Counted from the first letter of the stretch, positions 1-12,167 are shown. The stretch: 64,000 nt of DNA from Synanceia verrucosa (GCA_029721515.1 CM056554.1:24429488-24493487), one strand, 5' to 3'. Notes: generated by a model from the sequence alone, not told the origin. Numbers and translations are program-made.

Positions 1-404
1 TGTTGACTTTATCTGTTACTCACTCTAAAGAAAGAAGTGAATCTGCTGACTGAGCAGAAAAAAAGTCCTGACTCTCTCAACACTTGTTCCCAGAAGTGAC
101 CATAATATTTTAGATTGTTTTGTATCAGTGAAGTCATAGAGTGGACAACTATAATCTGAATTTAGGTTTCTGCATTAAAAGGGTTTTCTCTAGAACTGCA
201 ATGATGATGATGATAATTTTTTATTTATATGAAAGTATTTATTTGTTTTTTGAAAGTGAAGCAGTTTTTGTGTCCAGCATGATGTTGTGAACTACCCAGC
301 TTCAGTTCAAGTTCATCCCTTCATTTATTCAGTTTATTTCCTTTTCTGTGTCAGAGTGTGTCAGAGTGTCTTTAGTGGTATGGAGGATGAAAAATATCTG
401 TTGA

Positions 405-600
405 AATAATTACATAAATAAATGCTGTAATAGATGTGGAAATAAATAAAAGCTGAAATGAATAAACAAATGTCGCTAATTGAACAGAACATAAATAAAT
501 CCATATATTTTGTTTTGTGTATTTCTACATTCAATTTAACTGCATTGTGACGGAGCTGCAGACCTCCTGCCTCATTAGCAAACAGAAATAAATAAATGAA
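405..600. repeat. AAATAAAT-type low-complexity tract
   Basis: The words ATAAATAAAT, GAAATAAATAAAA and GAAATAAATAAATGAATG recur across this interval, interrupted by unique sequence. This is A-rich low-complexity DNA with no coding potential. Confidence 0.6.
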
Positions 601-974
601 TGTACATTGTTTCTGTTCTTTTATCTGTTTATTTATATATTTAACTATTTATTATTTACATTTACCTCTGCCTTTATTTTTGCTTCAGAATTTACTTTTT
701 TCCTCCACACATTACAGCTCTTTGGGTTTGTTTTTTTCGTGTTATTTACTGCGGTCACACCACAGAGAACATATAGTGACAGTTTTATCAAGAACGCATC
801 TGTCAGCAGTTTGAAGATTTCATCTGGTTACTGGAAACAGGAAGTAGTTCTTCACTTCCCTCCTGTGAAGTTCTCCTTTTATTTTTGGTGAATTTATATG
901 TTTTTATTTATAGTTTTTAGTTTAGCTGTCAGTCGTTGACATAGTAGAGAATTAAAATAAGTTACAGAGTAGAT

Positions 975-1026
975 AGCTCATATATGTGTATATATATGTG
1001 TGATTATGTGTGTGTGTGTGTGTGTA
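975..1026. repeat. TA/TG dinucleotide microsatellite
   Basis: An alternating TATATGTG stretch leads into an uninterrupted TG run ending near 1026. Confidence 0.85.
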
Positions 1027-1283
1027 TACCTCTTTCTATATAAACATCTCTACTCTAATGGCCAGTAACACATCCTGTCCTCATCACAGCGAGACAGAAG
1101 GACAAACAAACAAACAAACACAACCATGGGCCCGAATGAAAGGGTGAAAACCTCTGTGTAATAAATAGTCGTCACATTTCCTCCTGATAGTCGGCTGCAG
1201 AATAATGGGCTGATTAATGAGCCATTAAAAATGGCATCCTGTACCTGGAAGACCCCATCAATCATTTTACTGAGTGTGGATAA

Positions 1284-1288
1284 TATTA

Positions 1289-1320
<32 letters not shown>

Positions 1321-1336
1321 GTTGTTGTTGTTGTTA
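1284..1336. repeat. ATT/GTT trinucleotide microsatellite
   Basis: About ten ATT units are followed by about five GTT units. The reverse strand reads as a meaningless poly-I/poly-T peptide. Confidence 0.9.
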
Positions 1337-3116
1337 TATAGTGTACAACATCTCTCCTGCACACTCAGTAACAGTGACCTAAATTGTTATGGAGCAGAAA
1401 CAAACTGCAGCATGAAGAGGGAGCATGGGGCATGTTAGTCAAACACAAACAGTTAGTTAGTCACATTTTTACATTATAACCTGCAGCTTTATATCAAGTA
1501 ACGAGACTGTAAAGTTTAAATTAGGCTATTACTAATCACTGTGACAAACTGTTACTAAACTAAATGGATTAGTTTTCAGCATTTTGGATTTCAGCATTTT
1601 TTATGAAGCTGAAAGTTCAGCTTTGTGATCTTTGATTTGAAGAAAACTCCTATTTAATGACACACTTTGAACCAGAATTAACCAGCAAAGTACGCATATA
1701 TAAATGTATATGTATATTCTATAAAGAGCATTAAGTGTTAGATAGAGACAGATTATGGTAATAAAGTGAATAAACACAGACTTGATATGACTGAACTCAC
1801 CAGTGCAGCTCTGTAGAGGAGTTAAGGAACAATGAGGAGCACTGAGGGACTCCAGGCTTTTCTCTGAGCTCAAGGGGCCGTCCTACCGAACATGAAAACA
1901 CCTGAAAATATCTGGCATGAGGCAAATACTGCAGAAAAAAATGCTTCTTTACAACTTGAGCGTTGAAAATCTTCTGCTGGAGTTGGATGACCAGTGAAAT
2001 ATTACATTTTTTATGCAAAAGCTGGAACTTTCCTGAATGAATTAAACAAAAAACCACATGAACATACAATACTTGCAGGTGAGGAACAGTTGTCACATTT
2101 CCTTCTAGCTTTATTCCCTCTAAATTACAGTCATTTAGTTTTTAACTGCACATCCAGGGAGGACGAGATTTCCCTAGGCAGCTCTGCTGTCTCTGTCTGC
2201 TGTCTTATATTATTTTATAGGTTGCACCTATTTTAGTTCCTGCAGCTCTTGACTTAACTCTTTTTCCCCTTTTCCCATCACAGGTAAAAGAACATTTAAA
2301 AATGTCAAAACAAGACAATAGAACACAATTATACCATGAATCATAACAGGTCACCATCAATGAAATTAAGTTTAAAAGAAGTGTTTGACTCAGCTTCTGA
2401 TCCACTCAGTTGAAAACAAATGAGAGGAAACTTCATGTCTGTGATGTCTCTACATCCTCCAACAACACAAACCTCAGGATGAAAAAAATCAATGTTTTTC
2501 TTTTAATCTTATTTTGCTCGTACTTGCTTCAGTCCAAAAACTTTCTCTGATGTGTGTCCTGTCTCTCAAAAGTCTCCCACCGTGGATAGTAAACTATATT
2601 TTCTTGGTTTGAATGGACCATAACGAAAGTTTGGTTAGGGTTAGCAGAAAACATGGTTTGAGTGACACTTGTAACACAACATAAGAAACAGACCCAATGT
2701 CATTTGACTCACAGGTGTTGAATCACAACAACTCATGGTTCTGAAATGAATGTGTTTTTTTGGGTACGTCCATAATTTTACTCTTACTCATTTGCCACTT
2801 GAGTCCAGACTAAACCTCTCACCTGAATTTTCTGTAGCCAATAAAGCAAAAATGAAACCGTTCATAGATGAAAAAAAAACACTCAGGTTTGGAGAGGTGA
2901 TGTTATGTTCAGGAAATTATGTTAAGTTTGCCAATATAAGTCTTGCTATTTCCTGTTTTTTACTTGACTTCCTGCCCTGCCACTGTGACACCTGATAGTG
3001 TGTCTAACGTCCTCCTATCTCGAGCCAGTTTGTCTTGTCTTTGTGTTGTGAAAACCATATTGGCTGGTTTCAATTTGATTAACTTGTATACACACCAGAA
3101 ATCCAATGAAGAGAAA

Positions 3117-3180
3117 AATATTTATCAATAGATGACGAATTGTAAAATCATTTAACTTTCCAGAGTTTGTAAAATTATTT
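3117..3180 (+). repeat. Direct repeat, copy A (about 64 bp)
   Basis: The segment starts ATATTTATCAATAG and runs to the AAAATTATTTTGAAATTTGG region. It recurs with scattered changes at 3358-3420. The second copy is interrupted by the 515-bp solo-LTR candidate and resumes after it as TTTTTAATTTTTGGAG. The origin of the repeat is unknown. Confidence 0.6.
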
Positions 3181-3357
3181 TGAAATTTGGAAGAAATGCA
3201 AATCACTTCTACAATTTAATCACACTTGACTCTACTCAGTTTCATATTTACACAATACTTTTTTTCAAAATAATATTGTATTTAGAGACTAAGGTAGTTT
3301 TATTTTTTATTTTCTCACCAGATTTTTTTGAAACTCAACTGATTTCCAGAATTGCAA

Positions 3358-3420
3358 TGATATTTATCAATAGTTAACGAATTTTATAATCATTTAACTT
3401 TTCAGAGTTTGTTAAAATAT
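3358..3420 (+). repeat. Direct repeat, copy B, interrupted by an LTR
   Basis: It matches copy A at 3117-3180 over about 60 bp (ATCAATAG, CGAATT, ATCATTTAACTT, CAGAGTTTGT). The match continues on the far side of the 3421-3935 segment, which makes that segment a later insertion. Confidence 0.6.
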
Positions 3421-3935
3421 TGTAGTGAGCCAGCAGGTGAAGCTGTCTCCCTGTGGAGAAGAGACTAATTAGAGGGGATACACCTGGAAAAGCCGGGTGA
3501 GGAGGCAAGGACTGAAAATAGGGGGGTCGTCGCCCACAGGCGAGTTGAGTATAGACTTTATGTTTAATGTCCCCATCTTGTTAGCCCTGTCTGATTTTTA
3601 TATGCTATTGTGTTGTTGTTGTTGTTGTCAGCTTTTGTCAGGGGTGTACTGATGCTAGTCTAATTAACTTCTAGTCTTTTTGAGGCAGTGTTTCCACTGG
3701 TGTGTTGCATTCTGCACCCTGGGTTTTCTTATTGCTTAGGTCTGGTAGCTGCTGCCCCCATGCCTTAATTCATTATCAATTTTAAAGGAGTAAATAATAA
3801 GGAGTCTGATTTTGTTATAACTGTTGTCTTTTGTGGTTTGTGTGGGTTCAGTGGGGTCCTCTGGCAGAGCCTTACTAAGTGACATCAGATGAGGGCAATA
3901 ACTGTTTACCTGCCTGGTTTATAAGGTTAATTACA
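3421..3935. mobile_element. Candidate solo LTR (515 bp)
   Basis: The segment begins TGTAGTGAGCC and ends AATTACA, so it has the TG...CA ends with a TGTA/TACA inversion typical of an LTR. It is flanked by ATAT on both sides (3417-3420 and 3936-3939), consistent with a 4-bp target-site duplication. It also splits a direct repeat whose other copy at 3117-3180 is uninterrupted. It carries a short GTT run near 3612-3629 and no coding sequence. The parent family is not identified; Ty3/gypsy or BEL are both possible. Confidence 0.55.
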
Positions 3936-3939
3936 ATAT

Positions 3940-4499
3940 TTTTAATTTTTGGAGCCTGTTTGTTTGGATAGAAACCTCAAGTGTACATCTGTAAGTTCAG
4001 TAATATTTAGACCACTACTGGTAAGTCTTAGTTGCATTTGGAGTTACCATTATGAAGCTGAGACATTTCACTCTTCATAGTTTGTGAGATGATTGTTTTG
4101 TATAATGTCATTTAATTATATTATCATTAGCCCTCTGTTCAGTGAGGGTAAGGGGAAATATATAGAGAAAGCAAAGGAAAAGACTAAACAAACACTAATG
4201 AAAGTCCTGTCACTAATATCACTAATGTAACAAACGGAACTAACCTAACTCATATAACTTCTCTGTCTATAATTTTTTTTTTCCTGACCAGATTTTAACC
4301 CTTTGGATCCTGAGCCTATTTTGGCTGTTTTTTAACTTAACTTAAGTTAACTTAACTTAGCTTACTTTTAACAACTTCATCTATATGAAGAAATAGTTAT
4401 TTCACTATAGCCTACTTCATTAACATATTGGGCCAAAAAAATCCCTCAGTAGTAGTGACTTCATGAGCTTCTTTAATTAGAATATTATAAATATTAGGG
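3940..4499. other. AT-rich non-coding stretch with a TTAAC repeat
   Basis: No gene or transposon end is visible. A TTAAC/TTAAG pentanucleotide-like tract lies at about 4333-4370. The segment leads directly into the 5'-truncated L2 LINE. Confidence 0.5.
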
Positions 4500-4516
4500 A
4501 GAAAATCTGTCACACT

Positions 4517-6137
4517 GTGCCTTTAACTGAAACTGCTTTGTCTTTAAACACAGGAGGCTTAGAACCCATTGAAGAACTTGATGTATGTTTGGACTGCTTT
4601 TCTCCCATAGACCTCCACAAACTGACTTCAATGATTTCCTCAACTAAGTCTTCTATCTGTCTCTTAGATCCCATCCCAACTTCGCTGCTTAAAGAAGTTT
4701 TACCTTTACTGAGCACCTCTTTATTAAACATGATCAACTTATCTTTGCTGTAAGGCTATGTACCTCAGTCGTTTAAAGTAGCCATAATCAAACCTCTTCT
4801 GAAGAAGCCCGGGCTTGATCCTGAAGTTTAAGCCAACTATAGACCAATATCCAACCTTCCTTTTCTCTCTGAGATCCTTGAGAAAGCAGTGTGCAGTCAG
4901 CTGTGTGACTTCCTCCAGAACAATAATCTATTTGAAGACTTTCAGTCAGGATTTAGAAAATATCATAGTACCGAGACAGCTCTGGTGAAAATTACTAACA
5001 ACCTGCTAATTGCGTCAGACAGCGGACTCGTCTCAGTACTTGTCTTGTTAGATCTTAGCGCTGCTTTTAATACTATTGACCACCATATCCTGTCGCAGAG
5101 ATTAGAACATTTAATTGGCATCAGATGAACTGTTTTCAGTTTAACAGTTTGTTCACGTTAATGATGAGTCCTCCATGCACTCCAAAGTCAGTTATGGAGT
5201 TTCTCAAGGTTCTGTGCTTGGGCCAATTCTAGTCACTTTATATATGCGTCCTTGAAGCAATGTTATCAGAAAACACTCCATAAACTTTCACTGTTATGCA
5301 GATGATACTCAGCTATATTTGTCATTCAAGTCAGACGAATCCAGCCAGTTAGCTAAACTCCAAACATACCTTAAGGATATAAAAACTTGGATGACGAACA
5401 ATTTCTTGTTGTTGAATTCAGACAAAACTGAAGTTCTTCTAATTGGCCCCGAAAATCTCAGAAATAAACTATCTAATGACTTATTTACTCTAGATGGATT
5501 TGCACCAGCTTCGAGCACCACTGTTAGGAATCTAGGGGTAATTTTTGACCAAGATATGTCCTTCAACGTCCACATGAGACAAACAACTAGAACTGCTTTT
5601 TTCCATATGTGTAACATTGCAAAAATCAGGCATATTCTCTCTCAAAATGATGTAGAAAAGTTAGTCCATGCATTTGTAACTTCTAGGCTGGACTATTGCA
5701 ATTCCTTATTATCAGCCCACCCTAATAAGTCCATCAAGACTCTCCAGCTGGTCCAGAATGCTGCAGCACGTGTTCTGACCAGAACCAGAAAAAGAGAACA
5801 TATTTCTCCTGTGTCAGCCTCTCTGCACTGGTTCACTGTAAAATCTAGAATAAAATTTAAAATTCTCCTCCTCACCTACAAGGCACTGAATGGTCAGGCA
5901 CCATCTTATCTTAAAGAGCTAATAGTGCCTTATAATCCAGCTAGAACTCTGTGCTATCAGAATGTAGGACTATTAGAGGTTCCTAAGGTTTATAAAAGTA
6001 GAATGGGAGCTAGAGTTTTCAGTTATCAAGCTCTTCTTCTGTGGAACCAACTCCCTCTTTCAGTCCGGGAGGCAGACACCATCCCCTTATTCAAGAGCAG
6101 GCTTAAGACTTTCCTTTTTGATAGTGCTTATAGTTAG
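4517..6137 (+). pseudogene. L2 LINE ORF2 remnant (reverse transcriptase, C-terminal half)
   Basis: Three open pieces (4517-4753, 4889-5128, 5319-6137) are joined by short broken stretches and belong to one reverse transcriptase. Visible motifs are an NYRPISNLPF-like segment after 4830, FQSGFRKYHSTETAL (motif region before A), LVLLDLSAAFNTIDHHIL (motif A, catalytic D), a YADDTQLY segment near 5290-5310 (motif C), and the LGVIFDQ and RLDYCNSLL blocks of the L2/CR1 thumb and C-terminal domain. The frame is broken by stops near 4750, 4830 and 5126 and by lesions near 5150-5310. The last 272 codons are continuous. It encoded the nicking and cDNA-synthesis enzyme of the LINE, but the endonuclease domain is absent. 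It is not functional. Confidence 0.8.
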
Positions 6138-6639
6138 AACTGATCGAAGGCTGACTCAGGCTGCCTTGGATCAGTCTATAGTTATGCTGCTATAGGTCTA
6201 GACTGCCGGAGGACCTCTGATACACTGAGCTTCTCTTCTTCTTTAGTTGGATGCCTCCATTAAGTCATATTACTAACTCATCTTCTTCCCCGGAGTCCCT
6301 GTGCTCTCAGCTCCCAGGTGTCCACGAGCTGAGGCTACTTGGTGGAAAGGAGGTAGTGTCAACCAGGCTTCATCTGTCGTGATGTTGGTGAGATGGAGAA
6401 GAGGCAATGCTGCTTAGGTTGTATCTGTTAGAGTAGTGGAGAAGAGGATGTGTTTACTCTTCCTCCCTTTAACACATGCTGCAGATTATGCAGCATTCTC
6501 ATCTCACAGGTATCCATGGATTCAGTCTACCTGGTGGAGTAGTGGTTGTGCAGACCAGTCAGGCTTCATCTTCTGGTACTGTGTGATGTGGTGGTGACGA
6601 GGTCATCTTGCTGAGGCTTCTCCTGTTTGGTGTGGTGGA

Positions 6640-6795
6640 GTGGAAGACGTGCTGCACAGGCTTCTTCCAGTTGGCGTGGTGGAGAGAGGAAGACGTGCTG
6701 CCCAGGCTTCTTCTGGTTGGTGTGGTGGAGAGGAGGACGTGCTGCCCAGGCTTCTTCTGGTTGGCGTGGTGGAGAGGAAGACGTGCTGCTCATCC
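6640..6795 (+). repeat. 44-46 bp minisatellite in the L2 3' UTR
   Basis: Four copies of a unit containing GACGTGCTGC and CAGGCTTCTTC start near 6646, 6692, 6736 and 6780 (spacings 46, 44, 44). The shadow frames on both strands are repetitive peptides and not genes. Confidence 0.8.
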
Positions 6796-7112
6796 ATTGC
6801 CGATAGCTTGATGATGCTCTTCATCCCCTTGGACACTCTCATACAATTCTATATATACACTGTATATTAGCTGTTGTTATATTGAGTTGGACATTTTCAT
6901 ACAATTTTATATGTAGTGTTAATATGTTTTCATTGTTGTTATTCTGTACACATGGCATCTATTGCACGTCTGTCCATCCTGGAAGAGGGATCCCTCCTCT
7001 GTCGCTCTTCCTGAGGTTTCTTCCGTTTCTTTTTCCCTGTTAAAAGGGTTTTTTTGGGGAGTTTTTCCTTAGTCGATGGGTCATTTGTAAAGGACAGAGG
7101 GTGTCATATCCT

Positions 7113-10100
7113 GGCACTCGCTAAATTGGGCGCATGTGCACGCTGCGACCGGCAGAAAGTGACAGCTCAGCTCAGCGCGTTTGTTTGTCTCACGGTTTAA
7201 TTTTCTTATTTATTGTGAGTCTTATTTTCCAAAGCAAAATTGGAAAACGCTAAAAACACTTCGCGCTGACTATTGAAGCGACATGGATTTATTGCGCATC
7301 ATACTGCTGCTTTTGTTTGTAAGCGCACTTCTCGTTTATGCCAGCCCAGTCAGGTAGCGATACAGCAGAAATGAACTTTGGCAACTTAATATTGGGAGCA
7401 CTACTGGCGTGTCTGACATCATGTTACAGATCCCAGACATCATCAAAAGACAATCAAATAAAAGTCACGGAGGAATAAATGGGAAGAGAAGAAAGAGGGG
7501 GAAGCTTGGAGGAGTTTGACTTCGGATGAGGAAGACGCAGTTAAACCGCCTCCCACTTCCCTCCATGATCCTTGTTAATGTTGGTTCACTCAGGAATAAA
7601 GTGGACGAGCTCCAGGGAAATGTGCGTTTTCTGAAGGATTTTAAAGACTGCTCTCTGATGGCCTTCACGGAGACATGGCTCAGTGGAAACGACCCGGACT
7701 CTGACCTACTGATCAGCGGCTTTGGGACACCGCATCGCCTGGACCAAAGCAGAGAGGTGACGGGGAAAACTCAGGGTGGAGGGGTGTGTTTGTACGTCAA
7801 CCAAAGATACTGTACTGCAGTGACAGTGAGAGAGCGTCTCTGTACACCTGACGTAGAATTCTGGGCCGTGTCACTGCGCCCCTTCTACCTGCCCCGCGAG
7901 TTCAATCAACCTTTCCTTGCGGTTGCTTATATCCACCCGAAAGCACATGCCCCCTCTGCCTGTAAAGCCATCTCCGACGTTGTACACAGACTTCAGTGTA
8001 TTTCCCCCGATGCGCCTATATTCGTCCTTGGTGACTTCAATCACGTTTCACTTAAAAAGACTCTTCCAAATATGTACCAATACGTAACTTGCGCAATGAG
8101 ACGAGATAAAATCCTTGACCTATGTTATGGAGCCGTTAAGGACGCCTACAAATCACTTCCCCTACCACCTATGGGCTGCGGAGATCACAACTGCGTGTAC
8201 CTCCTACCCACATATAAAACTGTTTTGAAAAGAGAAAAGGCTACATTTAAGGAGGTTAAAACTTGGACTGATGACTCTGTTTTATGTCTGCAGGGACGTT
8301 ATGAATGTACAGATTGGAACGTGTTTATAGACGCATGCGGGGAAAGCCTTGACGAGCTTGCTGATGTAACATGTTCCTATGCTGCATTCTGCCGAGATAT
8401 GATCATTCCGAATAAGAAAGTCAAAATTTACCCCAACAACAGAACATGGGTGAACAAATCTGTTAAATCCTGCATTCAGGCCAAGAAAAATGCTTTTAAA
8501 CAAGAGTCTCTATCTGACATACAAAATGCCACGAAAAATATGAAAACTGAAATACTAAGAGCAAAACAGAACTACAAGGAAAAATTACAACATAACGTGT
8601 CCACAAACAAACTGGGTTCAGCATGGTCATGCATGAAAGGCATCGCAGGCATTAATAAGTCTGACTCAAACAATGCCATCACTCTTGAGGGCTTTGACTC
8701 TGATTACAGCCTTGCAAATGCCCTTAACAGCTTTTATAACCGTTTTGACATAGCTGATTTCAACAGTGAAATACAGGACCTGAAACATAAACTTATGGAC
8801 CAGAATCACCATTATATAAGAGAAGAGGACATTGTGAGAGCATTCACACACACAAAAGCAAACAAGAGTAAAGGACTGGATGCTATTTGTGGTCGTCTGC
8901 TGAAAACATGCTCCAAAGAACTGGCCCCAATATTCCACCACATATTTAACAAGTCCCTGCAAACCCAGCATGTGCCCAAATGTTGGAAGGATGCTGTGGT
9001 GGTCCCAGTTCCCAAATCCAACTGCCCTAAAGTACTAAATGACCTTAGACCCATAGCGCTGACATCCATAGTTATGAAAACTTTTGAAAAACTAGTCAAA
9101 TCAGTAGTCATGCTGAGGACACAGCCTGATATGGATGCACTGCAGTTTGCCTATAGGCCACAATGGGGAGTTGAAGATGCCACAGCCACCCTTTTAAACA
9201 TGATTTTTAAACATCTAGAAGGAAAAGACAACCATATACGGCTTTTATTTATTGATTTTATGTCTATCCAACCACATGTTCTGATGGGAAGGCTTGAGGA
9301 GGAATTTAATTTGACTAAGAACCTTTTGGGGTGGATTTTAGATTTTTTAATAAACCGAACACAGAGAGTACGGATCAATGGCACCCTGTCCGATCAGACC
9401 TGTAGTTCCACCGGATTGCCACAAGGATGTGTTCTGTCCCCCCTGTTGTTCATTTTATATACAAATATGTGTCGTAGCAACAGAGCGGGCAGATCAATTA
9501 TAAAATATGCTGATGACACTGTAATCTTAAGTTTGTTACATGGCAATGAGACAAGCCATGGCCCAATAGTGGGGGAATTCAAAGACTGGTGCGACAAATC
9601 CTTTCTACAGATGAACATCTCAAAAACCAAGGACATGATTATTGATTTCAGGAAGCACCCCCAGACTCAGATGCCCACAGAAATAAATGGCCAAAGTGTG
9701 GAGACAGTGGACAAATATAAATATCTTGGTACTATCATTGATAACAAGCTCACTTTTGAGGCAAATTGCGAAGCTGACTTTAAAAAGGCCAACCAACGTA
9801 TGTACTGTCTGAGGAAACTGACCTACTTCCACATTGATCGAACCCTACTGACTCTCTTTTATCGTGCTTTTATTGAATCTATTTTATCTTTCTGTTTGGT
9901 ATGCTGATTTAACAACCTGCCTCTGAAAAACAAAAATTCACTCAACCAAATAGTTAAATGGTCAAGCAGACTCATCGGAGAGCCACAGCTTAGCCCTGAA
10001 TCCCTATACAACAGACAGTTGCAGCGCATAGCTGACTCCATTATACAAGACGGCTCCCACCCACTACATAAAGAATTCCAGCTCCTGCCCTCTGGTCACA

Positions 10101-10526
10101 GATACAGCCAACCTGCCTATAAAACAAAGCGATTCAGAGGAAGTTTTGTCCCCTCTGCTATTAGAGAAATTAACAGCATAGCCTCTAAACATAGACTGTG
10201 ATGGCACTTTTATTGGATTTTATCATGTTTTTATTGTTTTAGCAAATTTGTATTGTTTTATATACTTCCTCATTTTACTATATATTTATCAATCGCACAA
10301 TTATCTTAATTTATATTTTATCAATCTGCTATCATCTTTTTTTTCTGTCACCATATATGACACCATGTCTCTTAATAGGATGCACTTGGTATTGTCTTAT
10401 GTTCAGTGTGAAATGCTTGTATGTTATGTGTGTCCTAAATGTTTAAATGTTTTGTATGAACAGAGATCACTTGACTGCAAACCAAATCTACCTTTGGGTA
10501 CTAATAAAGTCATCTAATCTAATCTA
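7113..10526 (+). mobile_element. CR1/Rex1-group LINE inserted in the L2 copy
   Basis: The 3.4-kb element consists of a 5' leader (7113-7525), one long ORF with endonuclease and reverse transcriptase, and a 3' UTR ending TAATAAAGTCATCTAATC with a short (TCTAA)n tail, the simple-repeat tail typical of CR1/Rex1-like LINEs. ATCCT at 7108-7112 and 10527-10531 is the probable target-site duplication, although it overlaps the tail repeat. It looks close to full length, so the insertion was not strongly 5' truncated. The family call (Rex1/Babar within the CR1/L2 group) is inference from sequence style. Confidence 0.8.
7526..10201 (+). pseudogene. LINE endonuclease/reverse transcriptase ORF with one premature stop
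   Basis: The frame is open for 793 codons (7526-9907), and the same frame continues to 10201 after a single TGA. An apurinic-type endonuclease comes first: TETWL (catalytic E), GGGVCLYVN, GDFNH and DHN are visible. The reverse transcriptase follows: NDLRPIALTS, motif A at LLFIDF, GLPQGCVLSPLLF (motif B) and IKYADDTVILS (motif C). Two lesions stand out. Motif A reads FIDF followed directly by MSIQPH, about four residues shorter than related LINEs. A TGA sits at 9905-9907, where relatives carry tryptophan. The last ~98 codons after the stop (LPSGHRYSQ, FVPSAIREIN) are the usual C-terminus of the group. The start ATG at 7526 is the first in frame before the endonuclease, but the true start is uncertain. 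Confidence 0.8.
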
Positions 10527-11200
10527 ATCCTCTACAGAGTGTAAAGCCCAATGGGGCAAATTCATAATTTGTGATATTGGGCTATACAAATAGACTTGAC
10601 TTGACTTGAAAAAATAATCAAATTCGAATTGAATAAAAAAAAAATGTATTTATTACAATAAAAACCACAAACATGCTCAATCAACCGTTTTGAAACTTGA
10701 AAAACTAAATATAGGTTACTAAATATATGAATATGTAAATGTAAAATTGAAATAAAGTAGTACTATATATAGCAATAAAAAAATCTGATCATGTCGGCAT
10801 GATCATAGGCCCCACAGGGTTAACAGAGGTGGGCTTTGGGTAAACACCTCAAGCATACTTCTACTATTTAGTCAACACTTAATATTTTCTACTCAGTTTC
10901 ATATTTTCTGTTTATTTCATTATTATTAATCTTAAGTAATGATTTAAATATTTTGAAAACATTTCACTCTTTGAAGTCCGTAAGATGCCTTTTTCTTATA
11001 GTGTCTTTTAATTATATTATATTATTATATTTATCATATTTTATTATTATTAAAACCCCTTAACTCATGATTGAAATCTTTGAAGTCTGTATAATGATTT
11101 TATACATAGGGTTATTAGGAGACAGTGCCAGGATTAAAACACCTGTGTCATCATGTTTTTGTGACTTGCAATGTGTTGCCTCTCTAACTCAGACGGTGTT

Positions 11201-11269
11201 CTGTGATAGAAAATAAGAAGACACCTTGTGCTGGTGTTCTCATCAGCAGGATTTATCCTTCCTGTTTAC
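11201..11269 (+). repeat. Direct repeat copy 1 (partner at 12092)
   Basis: CTGTGATAGAAAATAAGAAG, then TTGTGCTGGTGTTCTCATCA and CAGCAGGATTTAT, occur here and again about 890 bp downstream with small indels. This could be a pair of terminal repeats of an unrecognised element, or a local duplication. Confidence 0.6.
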
Positions 11270-12091
11270 AAAATTAAATATACATACTGCAGGTATCAGA
11301 GATATCAGTTACATCTAGTAACCTTAACTTCAGTCCAACTTTTGTACATGCTGCCATTTAATAGTATCAAAAACCAAAACGTAAATTCACATGTCCATCA
11401 GCTTACCATTGGAATATACTGACTACAAAATGATAACAAACAACAAAAACAAATCCTTCTGTTTTGTTTAGCACATTTCTTCTGTATCCATGGAAATAAT
11501 AAAGGCATTGGTTTCTGTTTTTACTGTCACTAGATCCATGAAAAATAATGAATTAACTTAATGTATTTTTTACCAATACAATTTTACAACGTTATTTTTA
11601 ACCAACTAACAAGAATTCTTTTTAAAGCAAGATAACCTTGTCTTACTCTTATTTCACTCACTTATCACAGTACACTTATTCCTAACACTTATGAACTGTG
11701 TTCTTTTTAACATCCACTTATTCACGGTGCTGCCCCACTGCTTCACAATAGTATTTTCTTATTTTGGTAATAAACCACAAATGTCTCCCTTCAGCTCCAC
11801 ATAATAAACAGAAAATCACTCACTCAAATATTGCATGAAAACAGTTTCATTAATGAAGTGCAGACCGAACGACTTTTCTTGATTGCATCGGTTTCTTATC
11901 ACTGTAAAGTCTTTCACACACCACGTACAGGTCCGTCTAACTAGCTAGCTAGCATAAAGGTCTTGACTTCTTTCTTCCTCAGTTTCTCTTCAAAACCCGT
12001 TTCCTTGACTTGCCTAGGAAACATTCTCATTAAGTGACATATTCAAGCATTACTCCTGCATGTCTACTAAGTTAAAACCACATTTAGTGAC

Positions 12092-12167
12092 CTGTGATAG
12101 AAAATAAGAAGACACACGTTGTGCTGGTGTTCTCATCAAGGCAGCAGGATTTATTTTTCCTGTTTAT
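12092..12167 (+). repeat. Direct repeat copy 2 (partner at 11201)
   Basis: Same word order as copy 1, with a few extra bases (an ACG before TTGTGCTGG and an AGG before CAGCAGG). Sequence similarity stops on both sides. Confidence 0.6.

Larger units (their letters stand above)
1..3116. other. AT-rich non-coding stretch, no gene recognised
   Basis: I see no protein domain, RNA gene or clear transposon end here. The open frames are short, rich in F/L/Y/I from AT-rich DNA, and have no family resemblance. The stretch holds several low-complexity tracts (AAATAAAT-like near 405-600, TG/TA near 975-1026, ATT/GTT near 1284-1336), which are listed separately. Old, diverged repeats cannot be excluded. 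Confidence 0.6.
4500..10611 (+). mobile_element. L2-type LINE, 5' truncated, interrupted by another LINE
   Basis: The left part (about 4500-7112) carries the C-terminal part of a LINE reverse transcriptase and a long 3' UTR. The right part (10532-10611) is the usual fish L2 terminus: a CCCAATGGGGCAAATT segment, then ATTGGGCTATACAAATA and a TGACTTGACTTGA-like tail. The break comes just after GGTGTCATATCCT, where a second LINE has inserted at 7113-10526, with ATCCT present on both sides. The 5' end is missing endonuclease and most of ORF1, as is usual for L2 copies. The exact 5' boundary is uncertain by tens of bases. Confidence 0.8.

Noticed and set aside
1..3116. A host gene in the left unique sequence
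   Set aside because: There are no long frames, no recognisable exon with homology, and composition is uniformly AT-rich. A distant exon or UTR cannot be ruled out from sequence alone.
6566..6842. Overlapping open frames on both strands near the minisatellite
   Set aside because: They are translations of the 44-46 bp tandem repeat in an L2 3' UTR, with no domain.
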